A stretch of 64,000 nucleotides of DNA. Source: Bacteroidota bacterium. Its GTDB lineage: Bacteria > Bacteroidota > Bacteroidia > Cytophagales > Cytophagaceae. This document shows, piece by piece, positions 27,783 to 37,650 of the stretch; the first letter of the stretch is position 1; the number at the start of each line of letters is the position of its first letter. Location of the stretch: assembly GCA_023391415.1 (NCBI GenBank), contig JAEWAY010000013.1, positions 83,465 through 147,464 of the forward strand. The letters run 5' to 3'. The position numbers and the translations under genes are program-made. A model generated the notes under the pieces. That model ran no database searches. It was given only the letters and a program-made list of their open reading frames with translations, and was not told the DNA's origin.

Positions 27783-28265
27783 ATGAAAGCATCTCTATTT
27801 CTCCTGTTCTTTTTCCCGTCCGTGTTGTTCGCTCAGTGCGCCGATACTCCGACTGATATGAATGATGACCATATAGGGCATCTGCTTAATCTTTTTATGA
27901 ATCTTGATCTTGTAATAGGTCCGGAATTATACAACGCCGACCAGGCTGACGATCTGGAATACATTATTTTTAGCCAGGATACGGTATTTACTCAAAAGGG
28001 ATATCGGGGAGTGGTACACGCGGCCATCGACCGGTCCGATGACAAGTCCATGTACTATTGTATCGGTACTATTGGCAATTATCTGATCCGGGACTTTGTG
28101 ATCGGGATCAACATGGTCAAAGGCTATGCCGACGGAAGGGAGGAAGAGGTGTTTCTGCCTCTGCATTTTGACGAGATTCCTTTGCCACTCGCCGAATATG
28201 AATACGCGACCTATGGTGTAGATGTAGAGCTTTATTGGGCCTATGGAGAAGGTATGCGTAACTGA
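27783..28265 (+). CDS. Secreted protein of unknown function
   Basis: 160 residues with a clear Sec signal peptide (MKASLFLLFFFPSVLFAQ) that would be cut before CADTP. The mature part is acidic and mixed alpha/beta, with no motif I recognise. Two Cys remain (near the mature N-terminus and in MYYCIG). It ends only 9 bases from the end of the convergent hemY-type gene. Coding potential rests on the signal peptide and on codon use like that of its neighbours. Confidence 0.7.
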   Translation: MKASLFLLFFFPSVLFAQCADTPTDMNDDHIGHLLNLFMNLDLVIGPELYNADQADDLEYIIFSQDTVFTQKGYRGVVHAAIDRSDDKSMYYCIGTIGNYLIRDFVIGINMVKGYADGREEEVFLPLHFDEIPLPLAEYEYATYGVDVELYWAYGEGMRN

Positions 28266-28274
28266 TTCAAATCC

Positions 28275-29630
28275 TTAACAGCAACCTTTGTAGTTATTGT
28301 CCGATCCGGAGCGGGCTTCTGTAATTTTGAGCGCGAGCTGACGTCCTTTTCGTATGCAGTCCGACAAAGCGGGGCCGCCCAGCCAGTTGGCGCTGATATA
28401 AATTCCCGCTTTTTCCAGCTCAGGCAAAATGTCCCGTACAGCGTCGACTGCTCGATCGTTTTGAGGGATCGCTTGGTCCAACCGGTATACACGCGTAAAC
28501 TCAGGCTCCGACTTGATTTTGAAATATGACGCGATATCGTTTTTTACCCGGTTTTGGATATAATCGTCTTTCATCTGGGTACGATTGCCCTGTATCATGC
28601 CGCCCACTATACAGGTAAGCAATATCTTTCCTATTGGCGCCGCCAGAGGGAAGGTAGCCGTATTCCAGATGGAGCCCAACATATACTGATTTTCACAGGG
28701 CGGGTTCAGCGCCCCGAAACCGTTGAACGGGTAGCGGACTTTTTTGCGGTCATAGCCCAGAAATACTTTGACGATGGGAGCATAGTTAATACCTTTGAAA
28801 GCTGTCGTAGCCTTATGAGATACTTCGCTGATGATATCGGCGCTCACATAGGCCGGAGCGCTTAGCACCACCATATCGCATTCCAGTGTTTGCCGCCGTC
28901 CGTTTCGCGTATAGTGAATTTCGTAGTTGTTCGTATGCTTGGTGATTTTTTGTACCACGGCTCCGTGCTCGATTCGCTTTACCGCCGTCGCCATAGCGTC
29001 AGGCAAGGCTTGCATACCCGATTTGAAGTACAGACTTTGTTTTCGTTCTCCACCTTTATTTTTTATAAAACCTTTTAAGACCGATCCATATTCTTCTTCA
29101 TAACGCGCCAGTATCGGAAATGTCTCCTTTAGTAGCAACTGATAAGGGTCTCCCGCGTAGACGCCTGTGATAAAAGGAGCCAGAATATAATCCGCGATTT
29201 CCCGGTTAAAGCGTCTTTCGATAAATTCGCCCAGTGTTTCGTCTGGCCGGGAGGTTTCCGCTTTCTTGTACCATTCCTTTACAATCGCCAGTTTGGCCGG
29301 CCAGGATAAGAAAGATGAAGTCAGCAACCCCATGGGATTTCCAGGTAGACGATGATAGCGGCCATCGCGGAAGACATAGCGCTTTTTGCCGCTCGCGGTC
29401 GCGGGATAAAATTCATTTTCAAGCCCTGTTTTGATCAGAAACTCCGAGATTTCCTGATCCACCAGTATAGAGTTGGCCCCGTATTCCAGTTGATAGCCGT
29501 CGACTCTCTCGGTTTGCATGACTCCACCGGGTGTCGCGTTCGCGTCAAGCACCACACAGGGCTCACACCATTTTTGCAGTTCAATGGCCGCGGCGAGACC
29601 GGATATTCCACCACCTATTATGGCAATCAT
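28275..29630 (-). CDS. Protoporphyrinogen/coproporphyrinogen oxidase, HemY type
   Basis: 451 residues. The FAD-binding GxGxxG region is at the very N-terminus (AIIGGGISGLAAAIELQ), followed by PGGVMQTERVDGYQLEYGANSIL, the substrate-domain marker FITGVYAGDP, and the C-terminal FAD block AGIYISANWLGGPALSDCIRKG. It oxidises protoporphyrinogen IX (or coproporphyrinogen III in the coproporphyrin-dependent route) in haem synthesis. A TATATTTG box lies 31 bases upstream on the minus strand. No other haem gene is in the window; cydAB at 53-55 kb is a haem consumer. Confidence 0.9.
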   Translation of the reverse strand: MIAIIGGGISGLAAAIELQKWCEPCVVLDANATPGGVMQTERVDGYQLEYGANSILVDQEISEFLIKTGLENEFYPATASGKKRYVFRDGRYHRLPGNPMGLLTSSFLSWPAKLAIVKEWYKKAETSRPDETLGEFIERRFNREIADYILAPFITGVYAGDPYQLLLKETFPILARYEEEYGSVLKGFIKNKGGERKQSLYFKSGMQALPDAMATAVKRIEHGAVVQKITKHTNNYEIHYTRNGRRQTLECDMVVLSAPAYVSADIISEVSHKATTAFKGINYAPIVKVFLGYDRKKVRYPFNGFGALNPPCENQYMLGSIWNTATFPLAAPIGKILLTCIVGGMIQGNRTQMKDDYIQNRVKNDIASYFKIKSEPEFTRVYRLDQAIPQNDRAVDAVRDILPELEKAGIYISANWLGGPALSDCIRKGRQLALKITEARSGSDNNYKGCC

Positions 29631-29661
29631 ACGGATACTGTTTAGGGTTGATCATTCCAAA

Positions 29662-29669
29662 CAAATATA
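29662..29669 (-). promoter_or_regulatory. Possible -7 box of the HemY-type gene
   Basis: TATATTTG on the minus strand matches TAnnTTTG, 31 bases before the ATG. No convincing -33 TTG is found at the usual distance. Confidence 0.35.
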
Positions 29670-29826
29670 TTGTATAAAACCATTTGTCGCGTGGCTTTGG
29701 GAAAGAATTACAAAAACATTTTAAGTAGGAATCAAACTGGTTTCTTTTGTAATTCCCGCGCTTTTTTATCATTTTTCCTCTAATCATGACCTGGTTTGAT
29801 AATATATCCCTGAACAAGCCGGAGAA

Positions 29827-30654
29827 ATGTGTGTTGTCAGACATGAAAAAGCGAATTTCTTGAAGCCATTTTTTACACTCATTATAATTTTTAACCTGTT
29901 TTTTTTACCAGCTACCGCTCAGTGGGATACAGCCTGGTCAGCGCCCGGTTTTCATCGAGTCGATATCGCTTCATTGCCTTCTGGCCAGCTTACCGAACGA
30001 GATCGCGGAGGACGTCCATGGATCTCGCGTAATCCTTATCGGGGTCTTGTTGCTCCCGCTATTCTGATTGGTCTGGGCGCGGGTATTTTGACGAATCCTT
30101 CTTACAATGATGAAGTCAAAACGCGACTGGGACAAACCTTTCATGGTTTTCAGGGTACCAAGATTGACGACTACCTGATTTACGCGCCCTATGCCGGTTT
30201 GGCAGCGCTCAATCTGGTTAAAATTCCCTGCGAAAATGATTTTATCAATACTGCCATAATTATAGCCAAAGCGGAAGTAGTAAACGCGGCTTTTACTTTT
30301 GGTCTCAAATACCTGACGAAAGTGGAGCGCCCCAACGGGGAAAATAGTTACTCCTGGCCCTCGGGGCATACTTCCCAAGCTTTTTTGGCCGCTACGATCG
30401 CCAGCCGTGAATATCGCTATAAGACACCTTGGGTGGGAATCGCCGCTTATGGAGCCGCGGGTACTGTAGCCCTGTTCCGTATGCTCAACAACAAGCACTG
30501 GCTGTCGGATGTAGTAGCGGGCGCGGGTATAGGCATTCTGTCGGCCAATCTGGTGTATATGACCCATCAATGGCGCTGGGGCAGGCCGGGAAGCTGCCTG
30601 GTACCTTCCCTGATCAATGGCAGACCGGGAGCTATACTGGTATATCGTCTTTAG
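29827..30654 (+). CDS. PAP2-family phosphatase, exported
   Basis: 275 residues. It starts with a short basic stretch and then a signal sequence (LKPFFTLIIIFNLFFLPATAQ). An internal TTG at 29860 is another possible start. The three PAP2 motifs are complete: KYLTKVERPNG (C1), WPSGHTSQAF (C2) and RMLNNKHWLSDVVAG (C3), so it should be an active acid phosphatase or lipid phosphatase in the periplasm or membrane. Candidate substrates are undecaprenyl diphosphate or phosphatidylglycerol phosphate (family knowledge, not shown here). It starts 196 bases from the HemY-type gene and is followed closely by the NAD(P)HX repair gene. Confidence 0.86.
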   Translation: MCVVRHEKANFLKPFFTLIIIFNLFFLPATAQWDTAWSAPGFHRVDIASLPSGQLTERDRGGRPWISRNPYRGLVAPAILIGLGAGILTNPSYNDEVKTRLGQTFHGFQGTKIDDYLIYAPYAGLAALNLVKIPCENDFINTAIIIAKAEVVNAAFTFGLKYLTKVERPNGENSYSWPSGHTSQAFLAATIASREYRYKTPWVGIAAYGAAGTVALFRMLNNKHWLSDVVAGAGIGILSANLVYMTHQWRWGRPGSCLVPSLINGRPGAILVYRL

Positions 30655-30668
30655 AGCAATATCTGAGT

Positions 30669-32159
30669 ATGAAAATCTTTACAACCGAACAAATTCGACA
30701 ATGGGACGCCTATACGATCCGGTATGAACCTATAACCCCGCTGGATTTGATGGAGCGAGCCTCGCGGAATATCGCGGCCTGGATACATGAGCGGTTTAAC
30801 CTGTCTCATCCTGTGACGGTTTTTTGCGGTCCGGGCAATAATGGGGGCGACGGGTTGGCGGTAGCGCGTCTGTTGTCGCGGTATGGATTTTCAGTACGTA
30901 CCTATATTATCGAGGCGGCGTCGTATTCGGCGGACTTTCTGATAAATGAAAAACGTTTACGAGGTGTTGACACTCCTGAAAAGTTTACAGAAGAAACCCG
31001 TGTTCTGTTCCGTCCGAATGAGATTGTAATCGACGCTTTGTTTGGTTCCGGACTCAACCGGCCGCTGGATGGCTTGTTTGGGAAAGCGACGGATCAGATC
31101 AACGCCGCCCGCGCCATTGTGGTGGCAATTGATATTCCTTCCGGGCTTTTTGGCGAGAAGTGCGACAGTAATTCCACAAAAGTCCGCGCAGACTATACGC
31201 TTGCTCTTCAGTCGCCCAAACTTTCGCATCTTTTGCCGGCCAATGACGCGTTTGTCGGTCAGCTATATATACTGGATATTGGCCTGTCAGTTGATTTTCA
31301 ACAGGCTGAGTTTTCAGATGTCCACTACCTGACAGAAGACTGGATTCGGGCGCGATTGAAGAAAAGGTCGAGGTATAGCCATAAAGGAACGTATGGGAAG
31401 GCGCTGATTATAGCTGGAAGCAAGGGCTCGATAGGCGCGGCGGTACTTACATCGACCGCCTGTTATCGCGCGGGAACTGGTCTGGTATATGCCGCTTTGC
31501 CGGCCTGCGGTACACAAATAATGCAAATCGCCCTGCCGGAGGCTATTGTGCTGGAAGATCCCGCCGATGATAGTCATTCCGTGTTGCCGGACACCGGGCC
31601 TTTCGCGGCAATAGGAGTTGGACCCGGTATCCGTGAAAATGATACGAGTGTAAAACTCCTTGAAGAGTTGTTTCAGAAGTATAAAGGTGGTTTGGTAATT
31701 GACGCTAGCGCGCTTAATTTAATCGCTCAAAACAGGCGTCTGCTGGATAAAATACCGGAAGGCGCGGTCTTGACACCGCATCCTAAGGAATTTGAACGAC
31801 TGGTTGGGGAATCCAGAAATGATTATGAGCGACTGGAAAAGCTGAAAGAGCTAAGTACGAGAATCCGGGGAACAGTAGTGCTCAAAGGCGCCCGTACGGT
31901 AGTGGCGACATCGGAGGAATTACTTATTAATTCTACAGGTAATCCGGGAATGGCGACGGGAGGAAGCGGCGACGCGCTGACCGGGATCATAACCGGATTG
32001 ATAGCGCAGGGCTACGCCCCGCGGATCGCGGCCGCTGTGGGTGTGTTTTTGCATGGCTACGCGGGAGATAGCGCCAGCAAAAGAACCGGGCTGGCTCCTT
32101 TGCTGGCGACAGATATTATTGAGGGAATGAAAGAATTCTTTCTTGCTTTTGAATCTTAG
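30669..32159 (+). CDS. nnr: Bifunctional NAD(P)H-hydrate epimerase / ADP-dependent dehydratase
   Basis: 496 residues from ATG 30669. The open frame extends 80 codons further up over the PAP2 gene, but homologues begin at [13 protein letters not shown]. The N-terminal YjeF_N epimerase domain (1-210) has [18 protein letters not shown] and [13 protein letters not shown]. The C-terminal ribokinase-like dehydratase (about 225-490) has [39 protein letters not shown] and [18 protein letters not shown]. Together they repair hydrated NADH and NADPH. It overlaps the convergent asnS by 4 bases at the stop codons. Confidence 0.94.
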   Translation: MKIFTTEQIRQWDAYTIRYEPITPLDLMERASRNIAAWIHERFNLSHPVTVFCGPGNNGGDGLAVARLLSRYGFSVRTYIIEAASYSADFLINEKRLRGVDTPEKFTEETRVLFRPNEIVIDALFGSGLNRPLDGLFGKATDQINAARAIVVAIDIPSGLFGEKCDSNSTKVRADYTLALQSPKLSHLLPANDAFVGQLYILDIGLSVDFQQAEFSDVHYLTEDWIRARLKKRSRYSHKGTYGKALIIAGSKGSIGAAVLTSTACYRAGTGLVYAALPACGTQIMQIALPEAIVLEDPADDSHSVLPDTGPFAAIGVGPGIRENDTSVKLLEELFQKYKGGLVIDASALNLIAQNRRLLDKIPEGAVLTPHPKEFERLVGESRNDYERLEKLKELSTRIRGTVVLKGARTVVATSEELLINSTGNPGMATGGSGDALTGIITGLIAQGYAPRIAAAVGVFLHGYAGDSASKRTGLAPLLATDIIEGMKEFFLAFES

Positions 32160-33544
32160 AATTCCGCGTTTTGCGGTGTACGGGGGAAAGGAATCACATC
32201 ACGGATATTGCTCATGCCGGTCACGAACAACATCAGACGCTCAAAGCCAAGTCCGAAACCGGAATGCGGAGCGGTGCCGAAGCGTCTGGTATCCAGGTAC
32301 CACCATACATCTTGCTGATGCATACCCAGCTCGTTGACACGCGCGCAAAGCTTTTCATAGTTCTCTTCACGCTGGCTGCCACCCACGATCTCGCCAATAC
32401 CCGGAAAGAGAATATCCATGGCTCGTACGGTTTTCTCATCATCATTTTGTTTCATATAAAACGCCTTGATATCCTTCGGGTAATTAGTTAGGATAACCGG
32501 TTTTTTAAAATGTTTTTCGACCAGATAACGCTCATGCTCTGATTGTAAGTCTATGCCCCATTCTACTTTAAACTCAAATTTGTGGCCGGAGTTGAGCAGA
32601 ATATCGATCGCTTCGGTATACGTCAGACGCTCAAAAGTAGATTCGGTTACAAAACGAAGGCGACTTAGCAGTTCCTTATCATACATATTGTTCAGAAATT
32701 CCAGATCATCCATGTTATGTTCCAACGCGTATCGGATCAGGTATTTCAGAAAATCCTCAGCCAGGTCCATATTGTCTTCGATCTCGTAAAAAGCCATTTC
32801 CGGTTCGATCATCCAGAACTCGGCCAGATGTCTCGCTGTATTGGAGTTTTCCGCCCGGAAAGTAGGTCCGAAAGTGTAAATTTCGCCCATAGCCATGGCT
32901 CCCAGTTCTCCTTCCAATTGTCCGGATACAGTCAGGTTGGTTTCTTTTCCGAAGAAGTCCTCTTCAAAATTGATGGCTCCGGTTTCTGTTTTAGGTACAT
33001 TTTGCAGATCCAGTGTTGTTACGCGAAACATTTCACCGGCGCCTTCACAATCCGAGCCGGTAATGATCGGCGTATGCAGGTATACAAACCCTTTGTCGTT
33101 AAAGTAGTTGTGTACGGCGTAAGCCATAGCGTGTCTCAGACGCAGGATCGCTCCAAATGTATTGGTACGGGGACGTAAGTGGGCGATTTCACGGAGGAAC
33201 TCCAGCGAATGTCCCTTCTTTTGTAATGGATAGGTGTCGGGATCCGCTTCCCCGTATACCTCGATACCGCGCGCGTGTATTTCCACCGCCTGTTCCTTAC
33301 CCGGAGATTCTACAATCACGCCCTTGATCCCGATACAGGCTCCGGTGCTTATTTTCTTCATCAATTCTTCGTCAAAATTGGCAAGATCCGCTACCACCTG
33401 GATATTGTGAATCGTAGAACCGTCATTGAGCGCTATAAAAGCTACATTCTTGTTCCCCCTCTTGGTACGGACCCAGCCTTTTGCCACAATCTCCTTCCCG
33501 TGTTCCCGGGACGCGAGCAAATCTTTTACCTTTATTCTTTTCAT
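32156..33544 (-). CDS. asnS: Asparaginyl-tRNA synthetase
   Basis: 462 residues, class IIb synthetase. The N-terminal OB-fold anticodon-binding domain (about 15-110) contains [20 protein letters not shown]. The catalytic domain has [18 protein letters not shown], motif 2 [18 protein letters not shown], and motif 3 [23 protein letters not shown], ending with PRTPQNAEF. It charges tRNA-Asn. The ATG at 33544 follows an AT-rich leader with a TAACTTTG box 39 bases upstream. Confidence 0.97.
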   Translation of the reverse strand: MKRIKVKDLLASREHGKEIVAKGWVRTKRGNKNVAFIALNDGSTIHNIQVVADLANFDEELMKKISTGACIGIKGVIVESPGKEQAVEIHARGIEVYGEADPDTYPLQKKGHSLEFLREIAHLRPRTNTFGAILRLRHAMAYAVHNYFNDKGFVYLHTPIITGSDCEGAGEMFRVTTLDLQNVPKTETGAINFEEDFFGKETNLTVSGQLEGELGAMAMGEIYTFGPTFRAENSNTARHLAEFWMIEPEMAFYEIEDNMDLAEDFLKYLIRYALEHNMDDLEFLNNMYDKELLSRLRFVTESTFERLTYTEAIDILLNSGHKFEFKVEWGIDLQSEHERYLVEKHFKKPVILTNYPKDIKAFYMKQNDDEKTVRAMDILFPGIGEIVGGSQREENYEKLCARVNELGMHQQDVWWYLDTRRFGTAPHSGFGLGFERLMLFVTGMSNIRDVIPFPRTPQNAEF

Positions 33545-33583
33545 TTATCAGAAGATTTAATTTTTTCTAAAAACTTTTACCGG

Positions 33584-33591
33584 CAAAGTTA
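33584..33591 (-). promoter_or_regulatory. Possible -7 box of asnS
   Basis: TAACTTTG on the minus strand matches TAnnTTTG, 39 bases before the asnS ATG. No convincing -33 TTG is visible. Confidence 0.4.
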
Positions 33592-33708
33592 GAAAAATCC
33601 CCGGAAACTATTATTTCATAACCTGAGGGATAAACATAAAATTCCTTTAAGAATAATTTAGTAGCTTTAAGAAGTGAAAGTCCCGCGGGGATAGGAGGCG
33701 ATTGAGGA

Positions 33709-33716
33709 TAATTTTG
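33709..33716 (+). promoter_or_regulatory. Possible -7 box of rpoN
   Basis: TAATTTTG matches TAnnTTTG, 46 bases before the rpoN ATG. The -33 position does not carry TTG. Confidence 0.35.
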
Positions 33717-33762
33717 CCTGGCCGCGTGACGAAATGGTATAAAAATTGGTTTTTAAATTGAT

Positions 33763-35202
33763 ATGCAGAAGTTAGGATTAACACAAACACTACAGCAGAA
33801 ACTGTCTCCTCAGCAGATTCAGTTTATAAAACTATTGCAGATTCCGACAGCGGAGCTGGATTCCAGAATTGAGGAAGAGCTGGAAATCAATCCGGCGCTG
33901 GAAGAAGGACGTGAAGAATATGATGAGGAAAGGGAATACGGGGACGAAGATTCGGAAAAGGACGATTACGACGATGATATTAATGTGGAGGATTATATCC
34001 GCGACGACGATATAAGTGGCTATAAAATGCAGGGAGACGGTCCTTCGGATGAAGAAGAACGCGAGATACCCATCGCGAGCTACTCGACCCTCAATGATTC
34101 ACTGATCGCCCAGTTGGGTTATCTGCGGCTTGACGAGCGTCAGAATGTGATAGGGAGGCAGATTATTGGAAGTATCGATCATGATGGCTATCTACGCCGG
34201 GAGCTGGAAAATATCGTCAACGATCTGGCTTTTTCCGCCAATATTATGACCAGCGAGGAAGAAGTGGAGGAAATTCTTTTTAAGATTCAGGATTTTGATC
34301 CCGCGGGCATAGCGGCCCGGAATCTTCGCGAATGCCTTTTGCTGCAACTTGAACGTAGAGATCAGGCTTTGCCCGAGGTGCAAAGGGCTATTGTCATATT
34401 ACAGGATCACTTTGAAGAATTTACGAAAAAGCATTATGACAAGATTCAGAAAAGGATGAATCTGAGCGATGAAGATTTAAAAGACGCGGTAACCATTATC
34501 ACGCGGCTCAATCCCAAACCTGGGGGAGTGTCTGGCGGCGATCTTAAAACGCAGTATGTGATTCCAGACTTTATCCTGGTCAATAACAATGGCAAGCTGG
34601 AGGTAAGTCTCAACAGCCGCAACGCGCCCGAGCTTCGGGTAAGCCCGTCTTACCAGGAGATGTTCGAGACTTATGATAAAAGTTCCAAAACAGATAAAAA
34701 GCTGAAGGAAGCCGTTACGTTTGTCAAGCAAAAGCTGGATTCGGCCAGATGGTTTATCGACGCTATCAGGCAACGGCAACTTACACTGTTAAAGACGATG
34801 GAAGCTATTGTGCGCTTTCAGTACGATTTTTTTCTGGAAGGTGATGAAAGTCGTTTGAAGCCTATGATATTGAAGGATATAGCGGGAGAGATCGATATGG
34901 ACATATCTACTGTCTCGAGGGTGGCCAACAGTAAAGCGGTACAGACCGAATTTGGGATTTATCCGCTCAAGTATTTCTTTTCCGAAGGAATCGCTACGGA
35001 CTCCGGCGAGGATGTGAGTAGCCGCGAGGTCAAGCATATACTCAAAACACTGATTGACGATGAGGATAAACGCAAGCCTTACTCTGATGAAAAACTGGAA
35101 AAGTTGCTGAATGATAAAGGCTATACCATAGCCCGCCGTACGGTGGCCAAGTACAGGGAACAATTGAATATACCGGTAGCCCGTCTCAGAAAAGAATTAT
35201 GA
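33763..35202 (+). CDS. rpoN: RNA polymerase sigma-54 factor
   Basis: 479 residues. Region I is the Gln- and Leu-rich start (LTQTLQQKLSPQQIQFIKLLQIP). Region II is a strongly acidic linker (about 45-90). Region III includes the core-binding part and the HTH (MDISTVSRVANSKAVQTEFG). The RpoN box reads ARRTVAKYRE near the C-terminus and recognises -24 elements. It needs AAA+ enhancer-binding activators; none is in the window. The next gene overlaps its stop by ATGA, so the two are translationally coupled. Confidence 0.96.
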   Translation: MQKLGLTQTLQQKLSPQQIQFIKLLQIPTAELDSRIEEELEINPALEEGREEYDEEREYGDEDSEKDDYDDDINVEDYIRDDDISGYKMQGDGPSDEEEREIPIASYSTLNDSLIAQLGYLRLDERQNVIGRQIIGSIDHDGYLRRELENIVNDLAFSANIMTSEEEVEEILFKIQDFDPAGIAARNLRECLLLQLERRDQALPEVQRAIVILQDHFEEFTKKHYDKIQKRMNLSDEDLKDAVTIITRLNPKPGGVSGGDLKTQYVIPDFILVNNNGKLEVSLNSRNAPELRVSPSYQEMFETYDKSSKTDKKLKEAVTFVKQKLDSARWFIDAIRQRQLTLLKTMEAIVRFQYDFFLEGDESRLKPMILKDIAGEIDMDISTVSRVANSKAVQTEFGIYPLKYFFSEGIATDSGEDVSSREVKHILKTLIDDEDKRKPYSDEKLEKLLNDKGYTIARRTVAKYREQLNIPVARLRKEL

Positions 35203-35864
35203 GTTACCGGCAACTACGGAAAACTGTTCAGTTTAACAGAGGGATGGCATGGCTGATTTCTACCGTGTTTCATCCCATATTTCTTTTTTTCTGGCTTACA
35301 TTGACTTTTATGGTCTACTCTCCGGCCATATTGCATCCGGTGATGGAAAAGGATTTTTTAAGCCTGATCATCGTGGTATTGATCAGTACGGCGATTATTC
35401 CGGTGTTGGTCGTGTTGGGGATAGGCGTGTTTTTGTACCGGACGTTCCGGCCGGGACGTTTTTTTATGGAAAACAAAGAAGAGAGAGTTTATCCTTTTCT
35501 CTTTATAGCGGCGTACTATATGGCTTTGGATTATGTCGTATTTCGCCAGCTTAGCGTTACCTTGTTTCAGATAGCGTTTATCGTGAGCTTTTTGGTGGCG
35601 CTGACCGGATTAATAAGCAGGTACGCTAAAATCAGCGCGCACGCTGTGGGTATGGGGGCCGGGTTTGGAATCCTCTTATCGATTGTTCGGCTTTTTCCCG
35701 CTATTAACTATCTGACGCCCGTATTGCTTTGCGTGCTTGTATCCGGACTGGTGCTATGCGCGCGGTTGTATCTGGGCGCGCATAAGCCGGCGCAGATATA
35801 TGCTGGCTATTCACTTGGATTGGCGATAAGCTGTGGCGTCATGCTTTTAAACTTTTCAATTTAA
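35199..35864 (+). CDS. PAP2-like membrane protein with degenerate active site
   Basis: 221 residues with about six membrane helices. The C-terminal pattern RLYLGAHKPAQIYAGYSLG looks like PAP2 motif C3 (SR-x4-H-x3-D), but the Asp is Gln and the Ser-Arg is Ala-Arg. ISAHAVGMGAG resembles motif C2 (PSGH), and NKEERVYP could be a relic of C1. It is probably a non-catalytic or altered relative of lipid phosphatases (inference). ATGA overlap with rpoN; an enoyl-CoA hydratase gene follows after 15 bases. I recall similar genes beside rpoN in other Bacteroidota but know no function. Confidence 0.72.
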   Translation: MSYRQLRKTVQFNRGMAWLISTVFHPIFLFFWLTLTFMVYSPAILHPVMEKDFLSLIIVVLISTAIIPVLVVLGIGVFLYRTFRPGRFFMENKEERVYPFLFIAAYYMALDYVVFRQLSVTLFQIAFIVSFLVALTGLISRYAKISAHAVGMGAGFGILLSIVRLFPAINYLTPVLLCVLVSGLVLCARLYLGAHKPAQIYAGYSLGLAISCGVMLLNFSI

Positions 35865-35879
35865 ATCAGGTTTCTCAGG

Positions 35880-36662
35880 ATGAATTATTCAACTATTCGC
35901 TGGAACAAAACGGGCGATAAGGCGCGTATCTTCCTTCATCGCCCGGAAGTTTATAACGCTATCAATATTTCCATGCTGCAAGAGCTGGCCGACGCGTTTC
36001 AGCGCGCGGAGAATGATCCCGAAGTCAAGGTCATTATCCTTGCCGGATCGGGAAAAGGCTTTTGCGCTGGCCAGGATCTGTCGGCGGTAGGAGATACCCG
36101 CTCTATAGACGCCGGTGAAATCATTGTCAAGTATTACGAACCGGTTGTCAAGGCTATTGTACAAAATAAGAAAGCCGTGATCGGAAAGCTGCATGGGAAA
36201 GCGGCGGGAGCGGGTATGGCGCTGTTGCTGGCTTGTGATACCATCATCGCGGCTCAAAGCGCGGTTTTGGTTCCTGGTTTTTGTCAGATCGGACTGATGC
36301 CCGATTCTGGTATAACCTATTTTTTGCTTAAATCGCTGGGTCCTAAGCTTACTTTTGAGTTGCTGGTCGCGGGGGAGCATCTGGACGCTACAAGGGCGAA
36401 GGAGCTTAGGTGTATCAACCAAGTGGTTTCCGACGATACGCTTGACGAAGTTGTCGATTCTTTTAGTGATAAAATCGCGGCTGGGCCAGGAAAGGTTATT
36501 GCCATGTTGAAAGAACTCATCAATCAGGGAGGACAGGCTAGTCTGGATGAAGTAATACGCGTGGAAGCGGCCATGCAGACGATCGCGGCCAGATCGCTGG
36601 ATTTTGAGGAGGGAGTACGGGCTTTTAAAGAAAAGCGGTTACCCAGATTTTTAGGCTTGTAA
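35880..36662 (+). CDS. Enoyl-CoA hydratase/isomerase (PaaG-like)
   Basis: 260 residues, crotonase fold. The oxyanion-hole segments are GSGKGFCAGQDLSAVG and KLHGKAAGAGMALLLACDTIIAA, followed by LMPDSGITYFLLKSLG with the Asp of the PaaG isomerase group, and AKELRCINQVV. It probably acts as 1,2-epoxyphenylacetyl-CoA isomerase or a related enoyl-CoA isomerase/hydratase. No other phenylacetate gene is nearby, so a general fatty-acid role is equally possible. It starts 15 bases after the PAP2-like gene and may be co-transcribed with rpoN. Confidence 0.86.
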   Translation: MNYSTIRWNKTGDKARIFLHRPEVYNAINISMLQELADAFQRAENDPEVKVIILAGSGKGFCAGQDLSAVGDTRSIDAGEIIVKYYEPVVKAIVQNKKAVIGKLHGKAAGAGMALLLACDTIIAAQSAVLVPGFCQIGLMPDSGITYFLLKSLGPKLTFELLVAGEHLDATRAKELRCINQVVSDDTLDEVVDSFSDKIAAGPGKVIAMLKELINQGGQASLDEVIRVEAAMQTIAARSLDFEEGVRAFKEKRLPRFLGL

Positions 36663-36697
36663 AACTGATATTGTGTAGGTATATGACCGAAAGGCTA

Positions 36698-37402
36698 TCA
36701 GAATGAGCTAATAGTGACGCCGAATATGAATGGATTTAGTTCCGGGCCATATTTTGCCTTAAAAACGGAAGAAAGACTATAATAAGCGAACACTCCAAAG
36801 TGTCCGTAAGCGACGCGGCCGGTGAGTCCATAGCGGATACGGTTGAGGCTCTGGTCTGAGAATTTTCGGATCACGGCGGAGCCATCCTGATCGTATTTAA
36901 TTTTGCTGTTTCCGCTAAATAATACGCCAAACTTGCCGCCTACAGCTATTTTAAACGCTTTTTTATAATTGGGTCCGGACGCGAAACGTAGTTCGAGAGG
37001 AATATCGACGTAGTTGGCGGATAACTTGCTTTTGCGCAGCCCCTCTTCGCTAATGGAAAACAGAGAATCTCCCGCCGGAGCGATAATAAGGTCGTTTTTG
37101 AAATAATAATTGTCCAGACCCAGACCCAGACCAGGGGAGACAGAAAGATAATGGCCGAATATGGATATGTTTTTGTGCATATAGATATTGACGGTTGAGG
37201 GACGTCCGGTCCTTACATCAAAGAAACCGGGCGTATTCATATAACTATGTTCTGGAATATAAGCCGTACCCAAATCAATGATCAGACCTTTTAGGATGGT
37301 GTGCTGGTTGTAATCCGCTTTTATTAACGCGCTGTCTTTTTGACCAAAAGCTACCTGAAAGCCACATAATAGGACCGTGAAAAGAGAGAGATGTCGTTTC
37401 AT
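36698..37402 (-). CDS. Outer membrane beta-barrel protein (PorT-like family)
   Basis: 234 residues with a signal peptide (MKRHLSLFTVLLCGFQVAFGQ). The mature part consists of alternating amphipathic strands, including YVDIPLELRFASGPN and KIAVGGKFGVLFSG, which is the pattern of the outer membrane beta-barrel family common in Bacteroidota. The C-terminal residue is Phe (FGVTISSF), as expected for BAM-dependent barrels. Function unknown. It converges with the enoyl-CoA hydratase gene and is divergent from tRNA-Arg. Confidence 0.8.
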   Translation of the reverse strand: MKRHLSLFTVLLCGFQVAFGQKDSALIKADYNQHTILKGLIIDLGTAYIPEHSYMNTPGFFDVRTGRPSTVNIYMHKNISIFGHYLSVSPGLGLGLDNYYFKNDLIIAPAGDSLFSISEEGLRKSKLSANYVDIPLELRFASGPNYKKAFKIAVGGKFGVLFSGNSKIKYDQDGSAVIRKFSDQSLNRIRYGLTGRVAYGHFGVFAYYSLSSVFKAKYGPELNPFIFGVTISSF

Positions 37403-37469
37403 GAAGCCAAATTTAGTAAAGAACCCCCGCTTTCAAGAGAATGTTTGTATTAATTTTTGTCAGTATATT

Positions 37470-37498
37470 TTGTGTTGGTTATAAAATGTGTACATTTG
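37470..37498 (+). promoter_or_regulatory. Bacteroidota-type promoter of tRNA-Arg
   Basis: TTG (37470-37472, within TTTTG), 18 bases, then TACATTTG (37491-37498): a full match to TTG-N17-23-TAnnTTTG. The tRNA begins 34 bases downstream. Confidence 0.7.
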
Positions 37499-37532
37499 CA
37501 CAAATTTATAGAGTCAACCTCTGTAAAGGTTG

Positions 37533-37609
37533 GGTCCCGTAGCTTAATTGGATAGAGTATCTGACTACGGATCAGAAGGTTGGGGGTTCGACTCCCTCCG
37601 GGATCACCA
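37533..37609 (+). tRNA. tRNA-Arg (anticodon ACG)
   Basis: 77 bases. GGTCCCG (37533-37539) pairs with CGGGATC (37599-37605) with one G-T wobble. The anticodon arm is ATCTGACTACGGATCAGA with ACG in the loop. The T arm is GGGGGTTCGACTCCCTC, then discriminator A and encoded CCA (37607-37609). The first anticodon base should be edited to inosine by TadA (family knowledge). Confidence 0.97.
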
Positions 37610-37618
37610 ACTATGATT

Positions 37619-37650
37619 AAAGCCTCGAGAAATCGGGGCTTTCTTATTTT
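37619..37650 (+). terminator. Terminator after tRNA-Arg
   Basis: AAAGCCTCGA (37619-37628) pairs with TCGGGGCTTT (37633-37642), one T-G wobble, with a GAAA tetraloop, followed by CTTATTTT. Confidence 0.82.

Noticed and set aside
29971..30570. 199-codon minus-strand frame opposite the PAP2 gene
   Set aside because: All three PAP2 motifs are on the plus strand; this is a shadow frame.
30429..30668. 80-codon upstream extension of the NAD(P)HX repair gene
   Set aside because: It overlaps the PAP2 gene in another frame and homologues start at MKIFTTEQ; there is no family similarity in the extension.
35889..36422. 177-codon minus-strand frame opposite the enoyl-CoA hydratase
   Set aside because: The crotonase motifs lie on the plus strand; the antisense frame has no family features.
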